DNA of 64,000 nt, from NCBI RefSeq assembly GCF_033958435.1, contig NC_134158.1:11152277-11216276 (forward strand). Direction: 5' to 3'. The notes under the pieces were generated by a model. The model was given only the letters and a program-made list of their open reading frames with translations, did no database searches and was not told where the DNA came from. Numbering within the stretch: the first letter of the stretch is position 1; the number at the start of each line of letters is the position of its first letter. Source of the stretch: Carettochelys insculpta. Lineage: Eukaryota; Chordata; Testudines; Carettochelyidae. The position numbers and the translations under genes are program-made. This document shows, one piece after another, positions 43,216-54,633 of the stretch.

Positions 43216-45004
43216 GCTCCGTGCTCACTGCTCCCCGGGCCGGGCTGGGTGGGGGCAGGGTGGGGGGGTTTGGGCCCTCAGGCTCTGGCTGGCAGGGGAG
43301 GGGGATCAGGGTAGCTGTACTGGGAGGGATCGGGGTGGATCTCATGGGGGGTACAGCAGGGCTCACGTCTCCCCTCCCTCAGCCCGGCCTGGCTCTATTG
43401 CTGTCCCCTGCCCCAAGGCCACCCCAGCTCTGCCAGCCCTACCCCAGCCCAGCCATGGCCATTAACGCTCTCCAGCCCTTCCCCCATCACCTCCTGTCCC
43501 ATTACCCAGCTGCCAGGCCCCACCCCAGAGGTGGCCGCATTGCGGGGGCAGAGCAGCTCCCAGGGCAGTTGGGGTGGAAAGTGCTGCCGGATCCTGGGGG
43601 GGAGGATCCTGGAGAGCAGGGCGATGCGGCTGTGGGGCGCCCCTGCCGGCTCCCAGGGGCTGTAGCCACAGGCGGGCACATGGGGCGAGGGTGGGAACCT
43701 GTGTCACTGACAGCTGGGCCTGTGGCTGGCCAAGGCCTCTGGCCATGGAGTGTCCCCTTCCCAGCACCCCACGGCCCAGCCTGGCTCTGCTCCTGCCTCC
43801 ACCCAACCTGCCCCCTGGATACTCACCCTCCTGCCCCTGTGCTAACCAGTGTCCCACCCAGCTGTGGAGCAGCCGCAGCCGCCCTATAGGCCAGCCCTGG
43901 GCACCCGGGTCCTGGCCCACCCGTGGGCACAGCCCCCTCCGACTCCAGCTCAGCCGTGCCGGGTTCCCCACACAGGCAGGGCCGGGAGGGCGAGGGTCCA
44001 GGGCTGCACCGAAGGGCGGGTGCAGGGCAGGCCTGGGGGTACAGGGAGTTGGGAAGGGGCCATGGGCCTGTGTCCTGAGGGTCAGACTCAGAGCCAGGCT
44101 CAGGGCCGGGGCTGGAAAGGGTTAACGCCTCTGCCCCCATTTGTGGGTGGCGGGACAGACAGACAGACAGACAGGGGGGAGAGACTCTGCATTGCCCCTC
44201 TGGGGGTTTCACGCCCCACATGGGTGGTTCTCAGCCCCCCTCGGCCCCAAGAGCAGCCGCCGCCCTCTGCTCCCCGGCCCTCCTGGCCTGGCTCTGCCCA
44301 GCGCCCTGTGATGCCAGGCCAGTGCCCTGCTGCCCATGGTGGAACCCGCGGAGGCTCTCAGCCCAGCCCAGCGTCACAGCTCGTGTGTGGGTGGGTGACA
44401 GCTGGGACCTGCGGGCGGGAGCTGGGGGCAGGGACTTTCCACCCAAACCTCTGGCCCTGCAGCCTGGCTGGTGTCCGGGGGTCTGGCCCAGCCTCCACCC
44501 CACTACTAGTGAAACACAGACCCTGCCTGGAGCCTCGTCCCACTGTGCACAGCAGGGAGCCGAGCGCCAGGGACTGGTCAGGAGCCCCTGAGCAGGGCTA
44601 GAACCCAGGGGTCCTGGTTCCCAGCCCCGGCCCCACACTAACCACCAGCCCTCCTAGAGCCAGGGAAAACCCAGGGTCCTGGCTCCCAGCCCCCCTGCTC
44701 TAACCACCAGCCCCCCACTGCTCTCCCAGCGCTGGGGAGAACCCAGGAGTCCTGGCTCCCAGCCCCTGCTCTAACCACTAGTCGCCCCTCCCCAGGGACG
44801 CGCTGGGTCAGGGCTCTGCACTCCACAGCCCAAGCGGGGTCCTGTGTGGCCGGCAGCCGTCGGGGGTGGGAAGTCGTGGGGGGGGGGAGGTGGCGGGGGA
44901 GGGGCTCACCCCCTCCCTCGCTGGCGAGTCCCTTCATCAGAAATCTGGCACAGGCTCCACTTCCTGTCTGGCCTCCCCCCCCCCCCCCCCCCCCCCCCCC
45001 CCCG
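43216..45004. other. intergenic; simple repeats only
   Basis: No gene recognised. It holds a short (ACAG)n run near 44,155-44,176, two partial units of the GAGAACCCAGGAGTCCTGG satellite at 44,600-44,790, and a poly(C) tract of about 26 bases at 44,976-45,003 next to the LTR element. Confidence 0.6.
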
Positions 45005-48000
45005 CGTGATGGAGTGGGGGATACCTGTGTGTGTGTGTGTGTGTGTGTGTGGGGCTCACAGAGGGTGTGAGGCTCCTGCTGAGGGTAACCCTGACGACCA
45101 GGTGACACCTTTGTACTGCAGACAAAGAAGGAGGTGGAGCCTGAGGGGTTTGAATTGGAACTGGGAGTTGGGAGCAGTGAGTCTGGGCTGGGAGAGAGAG
45201 ACAAAGGAGGGGGCCAGGCCCCGGCTCTGGGGGCCCCTCGGGGCCTCCTCTTCTCAACATGGATGGGACTGGCTGTCTCTGCTGGCTGCACTGACTCCTC
45301 TGTACGATGCTGTGTCCTGTCGGCTAATAAACCCGCTGTTCTCCTGCTGAGTGAGAGTCACTCCTGCCTGGGGACAGGGTGCAGAGCTTGGGGGGACCCC
45401 AGAACCCCATCACACTGGTGTCTGCAGTGGGATGTTCTGCACCCTGAGGATGGAGCATCCAGCAGTAAGTGACCGGGGCCACGGAAGAAGAAGAGGGGCC
45501 TGTGAGACCCAGGTGTGCTGACGGGCAGTGAGGTGCAGTTCCCAAGGCAGAGGGGCCTGCGGCCGAACCCGAGCAACTGCGGTCGTGGTCCTCGAGAGGG
45601 GGTGTCACACCCGAGGAGGGGTTACTCCTGGGAATCTGTTGGAGTCGGTCCCAGAAGGTGGAGGGGCCGAGAGCCCAACCCCCAGGAACAAGTGACCCAC
45701 AAGGAGCCTGGCACACTGAAGGGATTCTTCCAGGAATCGTGGGGTGCAGAGGGCATCAGCCTGAGAGCCTGCAACCACGCTGAGCAACTCTGCTGTGAAG
45801 CAGCAGCACCTGGAAACTGAATCCAGATTAAAGGAGCTGGACAAGGCAGCGTGGATGTGCAGTGGCGGAGCTGAGGGTTAAGGAAACTCCTGCAGTGGTG
45901 AGCCCAGACCGGGGCAGGGAACCCCGGACTGCCTGGAGCTCTGAACCAAGGGGCCTGCCACAGCTCAAGGAGGGAAGGAGCGATTCCAACCCATCATCTA
46001 CTAGTGGCCAAGACAGACCTGCGAAGAGTTTTCCAGGCCTGGGCCGAGGAAGGTGCCTGTGTGTCTGTGCAGGAAAGCAGCTGATCCACTGGGAATGGCA
46101 AGTTGTCTGTGAGAGAAGCTGCTTCACCTTCTGTGTGTGTGTGGAGACCAGCCGGGGGGCTGGGACAAAGGAGAGAGTGTCTCCCATTGTCTGTCTGTGT
46201 TGAACAGCAGCAGCAGCCTGGGGAGAGAGCAGAGCCTGCGTTTGGAAAAGGTGCCAATAAGGAAACTAGCCCATTGTCTGAGGAGGATTCCCCAGCCTGG
46301 GGTGGCTGGAGAAGGATGCACCAGAAAAGAGCATTTCAGGTGTCTCTCTGAATCCAGCCATGGGGGCTGGAGCAGAGGGAATGGCTCTGGGATGGGCAGT
46401 GGTGTCCCTGCTAAGGACACTGGTCCTTGGTGCAAGAAAAGTGCTTCTGCTTCTGGGGAAGTGAATCCTTTGCCTGAGCCTGTGGGGGCTCGAGATGGAG
46501 CTAAGATCCCAGAGCTGGATCTGAGTGCAGCTGAAGCCCAGATGGGAAGTGGGCCTGCCTCTGTGTCTCTCAGGGGGGATGATGCTTTAACTTGGTCTAA
46601 TCCAGTTAGTATCATGAGGGAATCCCAGAGACCAGACGATTCTGGTACTTGTTCTTTGCCTGATGCTGAGCTGTTACTGGGAGGGGGTGAGAGGGCTCTG
46701 TCCTACCACAGTCATCCTCTCGCCAGGACACAAGAACAGACGGGCAATGGAGTTACGCTGACTGATGAAGATAAAGGATCTGGTAGCAGAAGGGAGGAAA
46801 GGGACCCTGAACTTCTGTCCGGTGGTACTGGCTGTCTGCCTGGAGGGGGATTACGTGGGAATCTGCTTAATGGGCCAGAAGTGATCCTGGGTTTAGGTGA
46901 AACCCAGGAGCTGGTTGTGGCTCAAGGGAGCAGTGCCCCTGTGGAGCCAGACAGGGGTGAGTTGTTGTTTGGGGGAGCTCTTGAGGAAGAGAATTTCCCT
47001 GAAACTTTTCCGGACCCGTCTGTGGGGACTGCAGAAAATGGGAGTGAGGTGAAGGAGAGTGAACAGGAAAGGTGATTGTCTGTAAGAGCCAGAGCAGCCC
47101 TTTGCCTGGGGAGAAGTTTGTTTCAGCTCCTGATGGCCAGAACCTGCCTGAGTGTGAAACCACTGGCTGTGCTCTGGAAGGGTCCAAAGCAGGCAGGGTA
47201 AAAGTTTCTCAGGAACTGGAAGTTGGTGCAAGTAAAGTGAAAACTATCAGGGAATGTGAGCAGCCCTGTGAGAACCAAGTAAAACTGCTGCACAGTCAGT
47301 CTCTGTAGGATGCAGGAGAGGGCCAGCAATTCCCCATCTCCAGATACTAGAAACACTTATATTCTCATACTGGACTCCACTTCTGATTCCATGGGGAGGT
47401 AGTAGTTGGAGGTGGAAGGACAAAGGAGCTGTGGGCCTGGTGGGCCAGTAAGGGATAAACAGAGATTCCTTCATGTGGATTCTGCGTCTGGGACTCACAA
47501 AACAACTCTCAGAAAGCAGTTTGGTTTGCAAATTTCCAGACTGGCTGGGAGGGAGCCGTCTCCCTGAGATCATCAATGGCCCAGCTCTCGTGAGAAGGGA
47601 GGGCACAGCCAGAGAGATCAGATTTCCACCCCAGGGGGCAAGGGAGAAGATTAGAACTTGATGGTGCTAAGAAAGGCCTCAGCCATTTATCCCCAAAATA
47701 CCAGATTCTCAAGGATGTTGCACAAAGGTTGTGGTCTACCAAAGAGCAACGTAAATGTGCAGTTGCAATGGGTTTGTTCTGTTACTCACGCTGACTGCTG
47801 TAACCAAGGGGTGCTGCTACCCAAAGCTGTAGAATTGTACCATGTACTGAATGTTTGGAAAGAGCCATGTGACATGATGACATTGATGTAGAAGCATGAG
47901 TTGTATGTTGAAGGAGTCTGTAACTCTGAAATGTCACCATTGTTCCCTGTAACTAGTCTTGCAACCTCTCACGTGAGGAGGAACATTCCAAACCTATTGT

Positions 48001-48816
48001 GTGGCATGGAAGGGGAAACTGAGGCACACAACCATTTTGGTGGTCTGGCTAAATGCCAAGGGTGGAAGCATTTGTACCTTCCGTCACTGGACTGTAACTG
48101 AATTCCAAACATTGGCTGGAGCAGCTGTATGGGCTCTGCCTGCCCGACTTGAGAACGTGGCTGATGGACCAGAGACAGAAGCAGGGAGACCGACCAACCT
48201 GAGGGAACTACAGGGACTTGCCCGGCTGCATCACATAAAAAGGGCCAATACCAAGCTCCTGAGTTGGAGCCTCCCCCAGCAGGACTATGACATGGAGGTG
48301 GTGCACATCAAGGGGAGCACTAAGGATGCAGCCGATGCCTGATCACGAGGGGAGGGCCCCGAACTTCCCCAGGTCACCGGCTGAGTGACCCCGCTCAGTT
48401 CGGTCTGGAAGGGGGGAGAGATGTGCTGGAGTGGGGGATACCTGTGTGTGTGTGTGAGGGGCTCACAGAGAGTGGGGGGCTCCTGCTGAGCGTAACATGG
48501 TGCCGACACCTCTGGGCTGCAGACAAAGGGGGAGGTGGAGCCTGAGGGGTTTGAATTGGAACTGGGAGTTGGGAGCAGTGAGCCTGGGCTGAGGGAGAGA
48601 GAGACAAAGGAGGGGGCCAGGCCCCGGCTCTGGGGGCCCCTCGGGGCCTCCTCTCTTCAACATGGATGGGACTGGCTGGCTCTGCCGGCTGCACTGACTC
48701 CTCTGTACGATGCTGTGTCCTGTCGGCTAATAAACCTGCTGTTCTCCTGCTGAGTGAGAGACTCTCCTGCCTGCGGACAGGGTGCAGAGCTTGGGGGACC
48801 CCAGAACCCCATCACA
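45005..48816 (+). mobile_element. LTR retrotransposon copy 3 (Ty3/gypsy-like deletion derivative)
   Basis: The 5' LTR is 45005-45414 and the 3' LTR 48422-48816, both family A with CTAATAAACC before the end. The primer-binding site at 45416-45433 reads TGGTGTCTGCAGTGGGAT, a diverged tRNA-Leu type. A polypurine tract (GGAAGGGGGGAGAGA) directly precedes the 3' LTR. The internal region has the same order as copies 1 and 2. Its ORF (46137-47075) is cut short by a stop where copies 1 and 2 read through, and the RNase H-like fragment ends at 48342. It inserted at a poly(C) tract, so a target duplication cannot be confirmed. It is opposite in orientation to copies 1 and 2. Confidence 0.88.
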
Positions 48817-49441
48817 CCCCCCCTCACCCCACAGGCTGCGCTGTCCCCTCCCGCCCCCGCCCCCGCCATGGGGGGTGCTGCGGGCGTGAGCGGGGCGCCC
48901 CCTGCTGGCCTCTCAGGGACAGACACAGGATTGGGTCCCACTGTCCCCACGGTGCGAGCAAATGATGCCCCCGCCCCAGCACAGCCTGGCCTGGCCCCAT
49001 TGATTGTGCTGCCCTCGTCGGCTGTGGGTGCCCCTGGGCCAGCCATGGAGAGCAGGAACTGCGCCCCACCCCCCACCCCGAGGGCTCCGGACCAGCCACA
49101 CGTGGGCTCCAGCTCGCCCAGCACCCGTCTGACGCCTGCGCCAGCCCCGGGGCCGTGCAGACAATCCGGCACTGGGGCCCAGCTGCCCCCCGCCCCCGGC
49201 AGCCGAGTCCCCACGCCCTGCGAAGCAGCCAGGCTGGCGTGGGTAGAGTGCCCAGCCCGGGACTCCAGCCCCACCACAGACGCCTCAATGTCCTCTGGGG
49301 CGGAGGCTGTGGGCCTGCCCCGGCATGTGACCGCCCCCCGCAAGCCCGCCTGCCCTGCAGCAAGCCCAGACCACCCCGGGTCTATGCACCTTGTCATCCG
49401 TCCAGCTCCTGCACCCCCCCGACCCCCCCCCAACTCCCCTC
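48817..49441. other. intergenic, nothing recognised
   Basis: GC-rich sequence without a recognisable gene or repeat on either strand. Confidence 0.5.
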
Positions 49442-49819
49442 TGTGATGGAATGGGGGGGGGTGTGTCTCACAGGGGGTGGGGGGCTCCTGCTGGGGTAAC
49501 CTGGCGCCCAGGTGACACCTCTGGGCTGCAGACAAAGGGGGAGGTGGAGCCTGAGGGGTTTGAATTGGAACTGGGAGTTGGAAGCAGTGAGTCTGGCCTG
49601 GGAGACAGACAAAGGAGGGGGCCAGGCCCCGGCTCCGGGGGCCCCTCGGGGCCTCCTCTCCCCAGCGTGGATGGGACTGGCTGTCTCTGCCGGCTGCACC
49701 AACCCTTCTATATGACGCTGTGTCCTGTCGGCTCATAAACCCGCTGTTCTCCTGCCAGTGAGCGTCACTCCTGCCTGGGGACAGGGGCAGAGCCTGGGGG
49801 ACCCCTGAACCCCATGACG
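49442..49819 (+). mobile_element. solo LTR, family A
   Basis: TGTGATGG start and a mutated end (CCCATGACG). The family-A body is present, with the poly(A) signal changed (CTCATAAACC). No clear target duplication. The following 49,820-50,588 shows no recognisable feature. Confidence 0.78.
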
Positions 49820-50588
49820 GGGCTGGGCTGGAAGGAAAGGTGGCGGGGCTGTGGGACAGGGCAGTACAGAGATCAGGCAAAGCCCACCTGGCAGCAGGGC
49901 AGACTCAGCCGTGGGGCGCTAGCCGAGGGAGGAGCTGGGGGCTGGGCTGGACGCAGGGGGCGGCAGGAGGGGGCAGACAAGCTGTGGGGCGCTGGGGAGG
50001 CCAGGCCCATGGGCGGGAGAGGTCCTGTGCTGGGTTCCACACTCAGTAACCTCCTGGGGGACCCGGCTGGGAGTCGCTCTGGCTGCAGGACAGGCTGTGC
50101 CGCTGGGGGTGGGGGGGTGCAGAGCGAGGGGGCTCCTGGGGGCTCCTGGACAGCCAGCCGCGCTGGGCAGAGAGGTGCAGGCCCAGGAGGGCAGGGGGGC
50201 TGAACCCTGAGACAGTGCAGCCGAGAAGGGGCTGCTGCTCTGAGAGTGAGTCCGTGAAACCCAACGGGGTGGGAGGGCCCTGCCCCCTGCCCGTGCCTGT
50301 GACCCCCGGTTTGGCAGCACCCTGCGGACACAAGGCTGAGGGTAGATCCCTGCTGGGGGCAGTTCCTCCTGGGGTGTAACCCTGACTTGCTGTCATGGGC
50401 ATTGCTGATTTACACCACTGTGCAGCTGGGTCCTGGGGCACCAGTCCCACCTCGCACTGCCATTGCCCCTCGTGCAAAGAGCCCCACGTGCACAGCCCAG
50501 CCCCTCTGCACCCCCCCCCCCCCACTCCCAGGCAGGTCAGACCCCACCCCCGGTGTGTCCCAGGCCCAGTGCGTCCAGCTCTGTCCCC

Positions 50589-51003
50589 TGTGATGGGGTG
50601 GGGTGCATGGGAGACTCAGGCTGGATGTGTGACAAGCAGAGCAGCTCCCAGGGCTAAGGACGACCCCTGGGCTGTACCTGGGCTGGCAGGTAACACCTCT
50701 GCCCCGAGCACAGAGCAGGGAGGAGCCGAGCTGGGTTGGAATCGGAGGTGGCAGTTGGAAGCTGGGGGAGAGGGAGCTGGAAGGAGCCAGCCTGGCGAGG
50801 GGGGAAGCTGCACCCCAGAGGGGCCCCCCTCGGGCTCCTCTCCCCAGGACGGGTTGCAATGACTGTCTCTGCCGGCTGCACTGACCCCTCTGTGCTGAGC
50901 TGGGCTCTGTCGCCTCATCAACCTCCTGCGCTACCTGCTGGGTGAGAGTCACTCCTGCCAGCAGCCGGGGGCAGAACTTGGGGACCCCCTGAACCCCATC
51001 ACA
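50589..51003 (+). mobile_element. solo LTR, family B, with exact target duplication
   Basis: 415 bp, TGTGATGG...CCCATCACA, flanked by the perfect 5-bp repeat TCCCC (50584-50588 and 51004-51008). The poly(A) signal position reads CATCAAC. The segment 51,009-51,519 after it has no recognised gene; it includes an AT-rich patch at 51,360-51,430. Confidence 0.88.
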
Positions 51004-51519
51004 TCCCCACGCTCAGAAATGGCCCGGCCCCTCCTCTGCTGGGGGCTGGAATTGGGGTCCAGGCCGGGCTCAGCTTCTCCCCACATGGCCCTTCACTGCA
51101 GCAGTGTCCCTGTGCGCTCAGAGCCCCTGGTGCCAGCCCTGCTCCCAGCCTCCTGCAGGTCCTCGCCCCGGCTCACGCTGCGCCCCAGGGGCCCGGACCG
51201 GCGGCCGCGGTGCAGCTGTGCGTGGGACTGGCTGGCACCCAGGGGCTCACGCCCCTCGGCCCTGGAGTCGCTGGCGGCACGGCACAGCCCCGGCGGTGAA
51301 TGGGGCTGGGGGAGGCGGGAGACCTGGTGGCGCCGACGGGCCGGCCAAGAAATCCAACAACCTCCCAGAGCAGCACAATTATAGTCGATATATTACAATA
51401 CAACTTCCCACCTTAATTACAAACATTACACCGGCCGCCGGCACAGCCTGGGCGCTCGCCCGCTGCCCCCGCACAGCGCCAGGCAGCAGCAGCCCCCCCG
51501 AGAGCGCCTGGCCGCCCTG

Positions 51520-51960
51520 AGCGACAGGACGGGACGGGACGGGACGGGGCAGGACTGCCCCCAGCTCCAGGAGGGGCTGGCCAGGGTCCGAGAGCGCCTG
51601 GCCGCCCTGAGCGAGGGGATTGGACGGGATGGGACAGGTCTGCCCCCAGCTCCAGGAGGGGCTCGTCGGGGTCCGAGAGTGCCTGGCCGCCCCGAGCGAC
51701 GGGACGGGACGGGACGGGATGGGACGGGACGGGACGGGTCTGCCCCCAGCTCCAGGAGGGGCTGGTCGGGGTCCGAGAGTGCCTGGCCGCCCCGAGCGAT
51801 GGGACGGGACGGGACAGGTCTGCCCCCAGCTCCAGGAGGGGCTGGTCAGGGTCCGAGAGCACCTGGCCGCCCTGAGCAATGGGATGGGACGGGACGGGAC
51901 AGGACTGCCCCCAGCTCCAGGAGGGGCTGGTCGGGGGGTCACCAGGCGGCAGGGCCCAGA
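51520..51960 (+). repeat. ~80-100-bp minisatellite
   Basis: About five units combining CTGCCCCCAGCTCCAGGAGG, GTCCGAGAG and CTGGCCGCC with short GGGAC runs of variable length. It contains no gene. The following 51,961-52,443 shows no recognisable feature. Confidence 0.88.
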
Positions 51961-52443
51961 CCCGGGAGCGTCCCCAGCCTTAAATAACAGAATTAACTTA
52001 AAATCACAATGAAACCAGCGTCTGTCTCGTCACGTCCACCGGGGGAGGGGTCTCTTAAATGCACCCAGAGCACGGGGGATGGTGGGAGTCTGAGCCCTGG
52101 GCAGGTGCTAATTCATAGGGCTGGAGCCTCACTTTAACGCTGGGGCCCTGGAGCGCTGCCCTGAACACTAACTAGCACCCTGGGGAGGGGGCGCCCCCCC
52201 CCGGCTATCGAGTGCCCTGCTGGGGCGGGGCTGGCGCCTCACAGCTAACGAATTACCATGGTGGGGCTGGAGAGGAGACGGCCGGTGAGATGAACATCCC
52301 CTCGGCCTCCCACAGTAACTGCTGGGGGACCGGGCCGCAGTCCATGGAGACAGAGGGGGATGAGGCAGCCGCAGCCCAGCCCCACCGCCAGCTCCACCCA
52401 GCCTGGCTGCCCACCTGGGCTGCCCTGGGGGACAGGGCAGGAA

Positions 52444-53090
52444 CGCAGAGTTGGAGGAGCCCCCAGGGATGGGCAGGGTCCCATGAGGCTGATAGGAGAC
52501 CCAGGGATGGGCAGGGTCCCACGAGGGCGGACAGGAGTCCCCAGGGATGGGCAGGTCCCACGAGGTGGAGAGGAGCCCCCAGGGATGGGCAGGGTCCCAC
52601 AAGGTGGAAAGGAGCCCCCAGGGATGGGCAGGGTTCCACGAGGGCGGACAGGAGCCCCCACGGATGGGCAGGGTCCCACGAGGGCGGACAGGAGCCCCCA
52701 CGGATGGGCAGGGTCCCACGAGGGTGGACAGGAGCCCCAGGGATGGGCAGGGTCCCACGAGGTGGAAAGGAGCCCCCAGGGATGGGCAGGGTTCCACGAG
52801 GGCGGACAGGAGCCCCCACGGATGGGCAGGGTCCCACGAGGGCGGACAGGAGCCCCCAGGGATGGGCAGGGTCCCACGAGGTGGAAAGGAGCCCCCAGGG
52901 ATGGGCAGGGTCCCACGAGGGCGGACAGGAGCCCCCACGGATGGGCAGGGTCCCATGAGGGCGGACAGGAGCCCCCAGGGATGGGCAGGGTCCCATGAGG
53001 CTGATAGGAGACCCCAGGGATGGGCAGGTCCCACGAGGGCGGACAGGAGCCCCCAGGGATGGGCAGGTCCCACGAGGGTGGATGTCGCTG
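52444..53090 (+). repeat. ~40-bp minisatellite
   Basis: About sixteen units of GGGATGGGCAGGGTCCCACG followed by either AGGGCGGACAGGAGCCCC or AGGTGGAAAGGAGCCCCC. It gives long spurious open frames on both strands. The segment 53,091-53,269 is unremarkable. Confidence 0.92.
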
Positions 53091-53269
53091 TGACACGTGG
53101 GCGTCGCACGGCGGGGAGCTGGGCGTGTGCTCGTGCCCGGGGCACCAGCTGCCAGGCTGCGGTTCACTAGCTCCGCTTGGCTCACGATGTCCATGAGACG
53201 TCACCGGGGGGACAGGAACTGGTTCTGTCTGTTGGCGGGGGGGCAGCTGGGGCCACAGGGCGCTACGGA

Positions 53270-54330
53270 GGGTGCCCCAGGGCATGCTGGGAGCTGTTAG
53301 CTCAGAGGGGTGCCCTGGGGCATGCTGGGAGCTCTGGGTTCGAGGGGTGCCCCAGGGCATGCTGGGAGCTGCAGGCTCAAGGGATGCCACGGAGCGCTGC
53401 GGGTTTGAGAGGTGCCCCGGGTATGCTGGGAGCTGCGGTTTCAAGGGGTTCCCCAGGGCATGCTGGGAGCTCAAGGGGTGCTGCTGGCAGCTGCGGGTTT
53501 GAGGGGTGCCCCAGGGCATGCTGGGAGCTCAAGGGGTGCTGCTGGCAGCTGCGGGTTTGAGGGGTTCCCCAGGGCATGCTGGGAGCTCGATGGGTGCTGC
53601 TGGGAGCTGCGGGTTCGAGGGGTGCCGCAGGGCATGCTGGGAGCTCGAGGGGTGCCCCAGGGCATGCTGGGAGCTCGAGGGGTGCTGCTGGGTGCTCTGG
53701 CTGACAGACGGCGGGCGGGGTGAGCAAGGGGCCCCGCAGGATCCCGCCGGGCGCTGGCGTAACTGCCCTCCCACTGCAGGTTCCAACGCAGGCAGGTTTG
53801 AGGCAGGCCCCAGGGCATGCTGGGAGCTGCGGGTTTGAGGGTTGCCGCAGGGCATGCTGGGAGCTCGAGGGGTGCCCCAGAGCATGCTGGGAGCTGGGGG
53901 TTCGAGGGGTGCCCCGGGGCATGCTGGGAGCTCGACGGGTGCTGCTGGGAGCTCGAGGGGTGCCCCAGGGCATGCTGGGAGCTGGGGGTTCAAGGGGTGC
54001 CCCGGGGCATGCTGGGAGCTCGACGGGTGCTGCTGGGAGCTGGAGGTTCGAGGGGTGCCCCGGGGCATGCTGGGAGCTGCGGGTTCGAGGGGTGCCCCGG
54101 GGCATGCTGGGAGCTCGACGGGTGCTGCTGGGAGCTGCGGGTTCGAGGGGTGCCCCGGGGCATGCTGGGAGCTCGAGGGGTGCTGCTGGGAGCTGGGGGC
54201 TCGAGGGGTGCCCCAGGGCATGCTGGGAGCTCGAGGGGTGCTGCTGGTAGCTGGGGGCTCGAGGGGTGCCCCAGGGCATGCTGGGAGCTCGAGGGGTGCC
54301 CCAGGGCATGCTGGGAGTTCTAGGGGTGCT
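53270..54330 (+). repeat. minisatellite with a duplicated ~110-bp block
   Basis: Units of about 30 bp (GGGCATGCTGGGAGCTCGAG then GGGTGCCCCA) alternate with GTGCTGCTGGGAGCTGCGGG variants. A non-repetitive block of about 110 bp (GCTCTGGCTGACAGACGGCG to GGCAGGTTTGAGGCAGGCCC) lies at 53,695-53,810 and again, diverged, at 54,345-54,455. The array was therefore duplicated as a segment. It lies just beyond the COL11A2 stop and may be part of its 3' UTR or downstream DNA. Confidence 0.88.
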
Positions 54331-54633
54331 GCTGGGCGCTCTGGCTGACGGACGGCGGGCAGGGTGAGCGAGGGGCCCCGCAGGAGCTCGCTGGGCGCTG
54401 GCGTAACTGCCCTCCCGCTGCAGGTTCCAGCGCGGGCAGGTTCGAGGCAGGCCCCCGCGCGGGCGTCTCTCCGGTCCCTGGTCCCGGCTGGCGCCTGGGG
54501 CGCGGTGGTGGTGGCTGGCCATGGCGTGTCCGTCCCTCGGGGCAATGGGGCCGTGGCCTCACTGCTGGGGGCAGGGGCTGGGCTGGGCTGGGCCGTGCCC
54601 CCAGGACCAGGGCAGGCTCGGGGGGGTTCGGTC

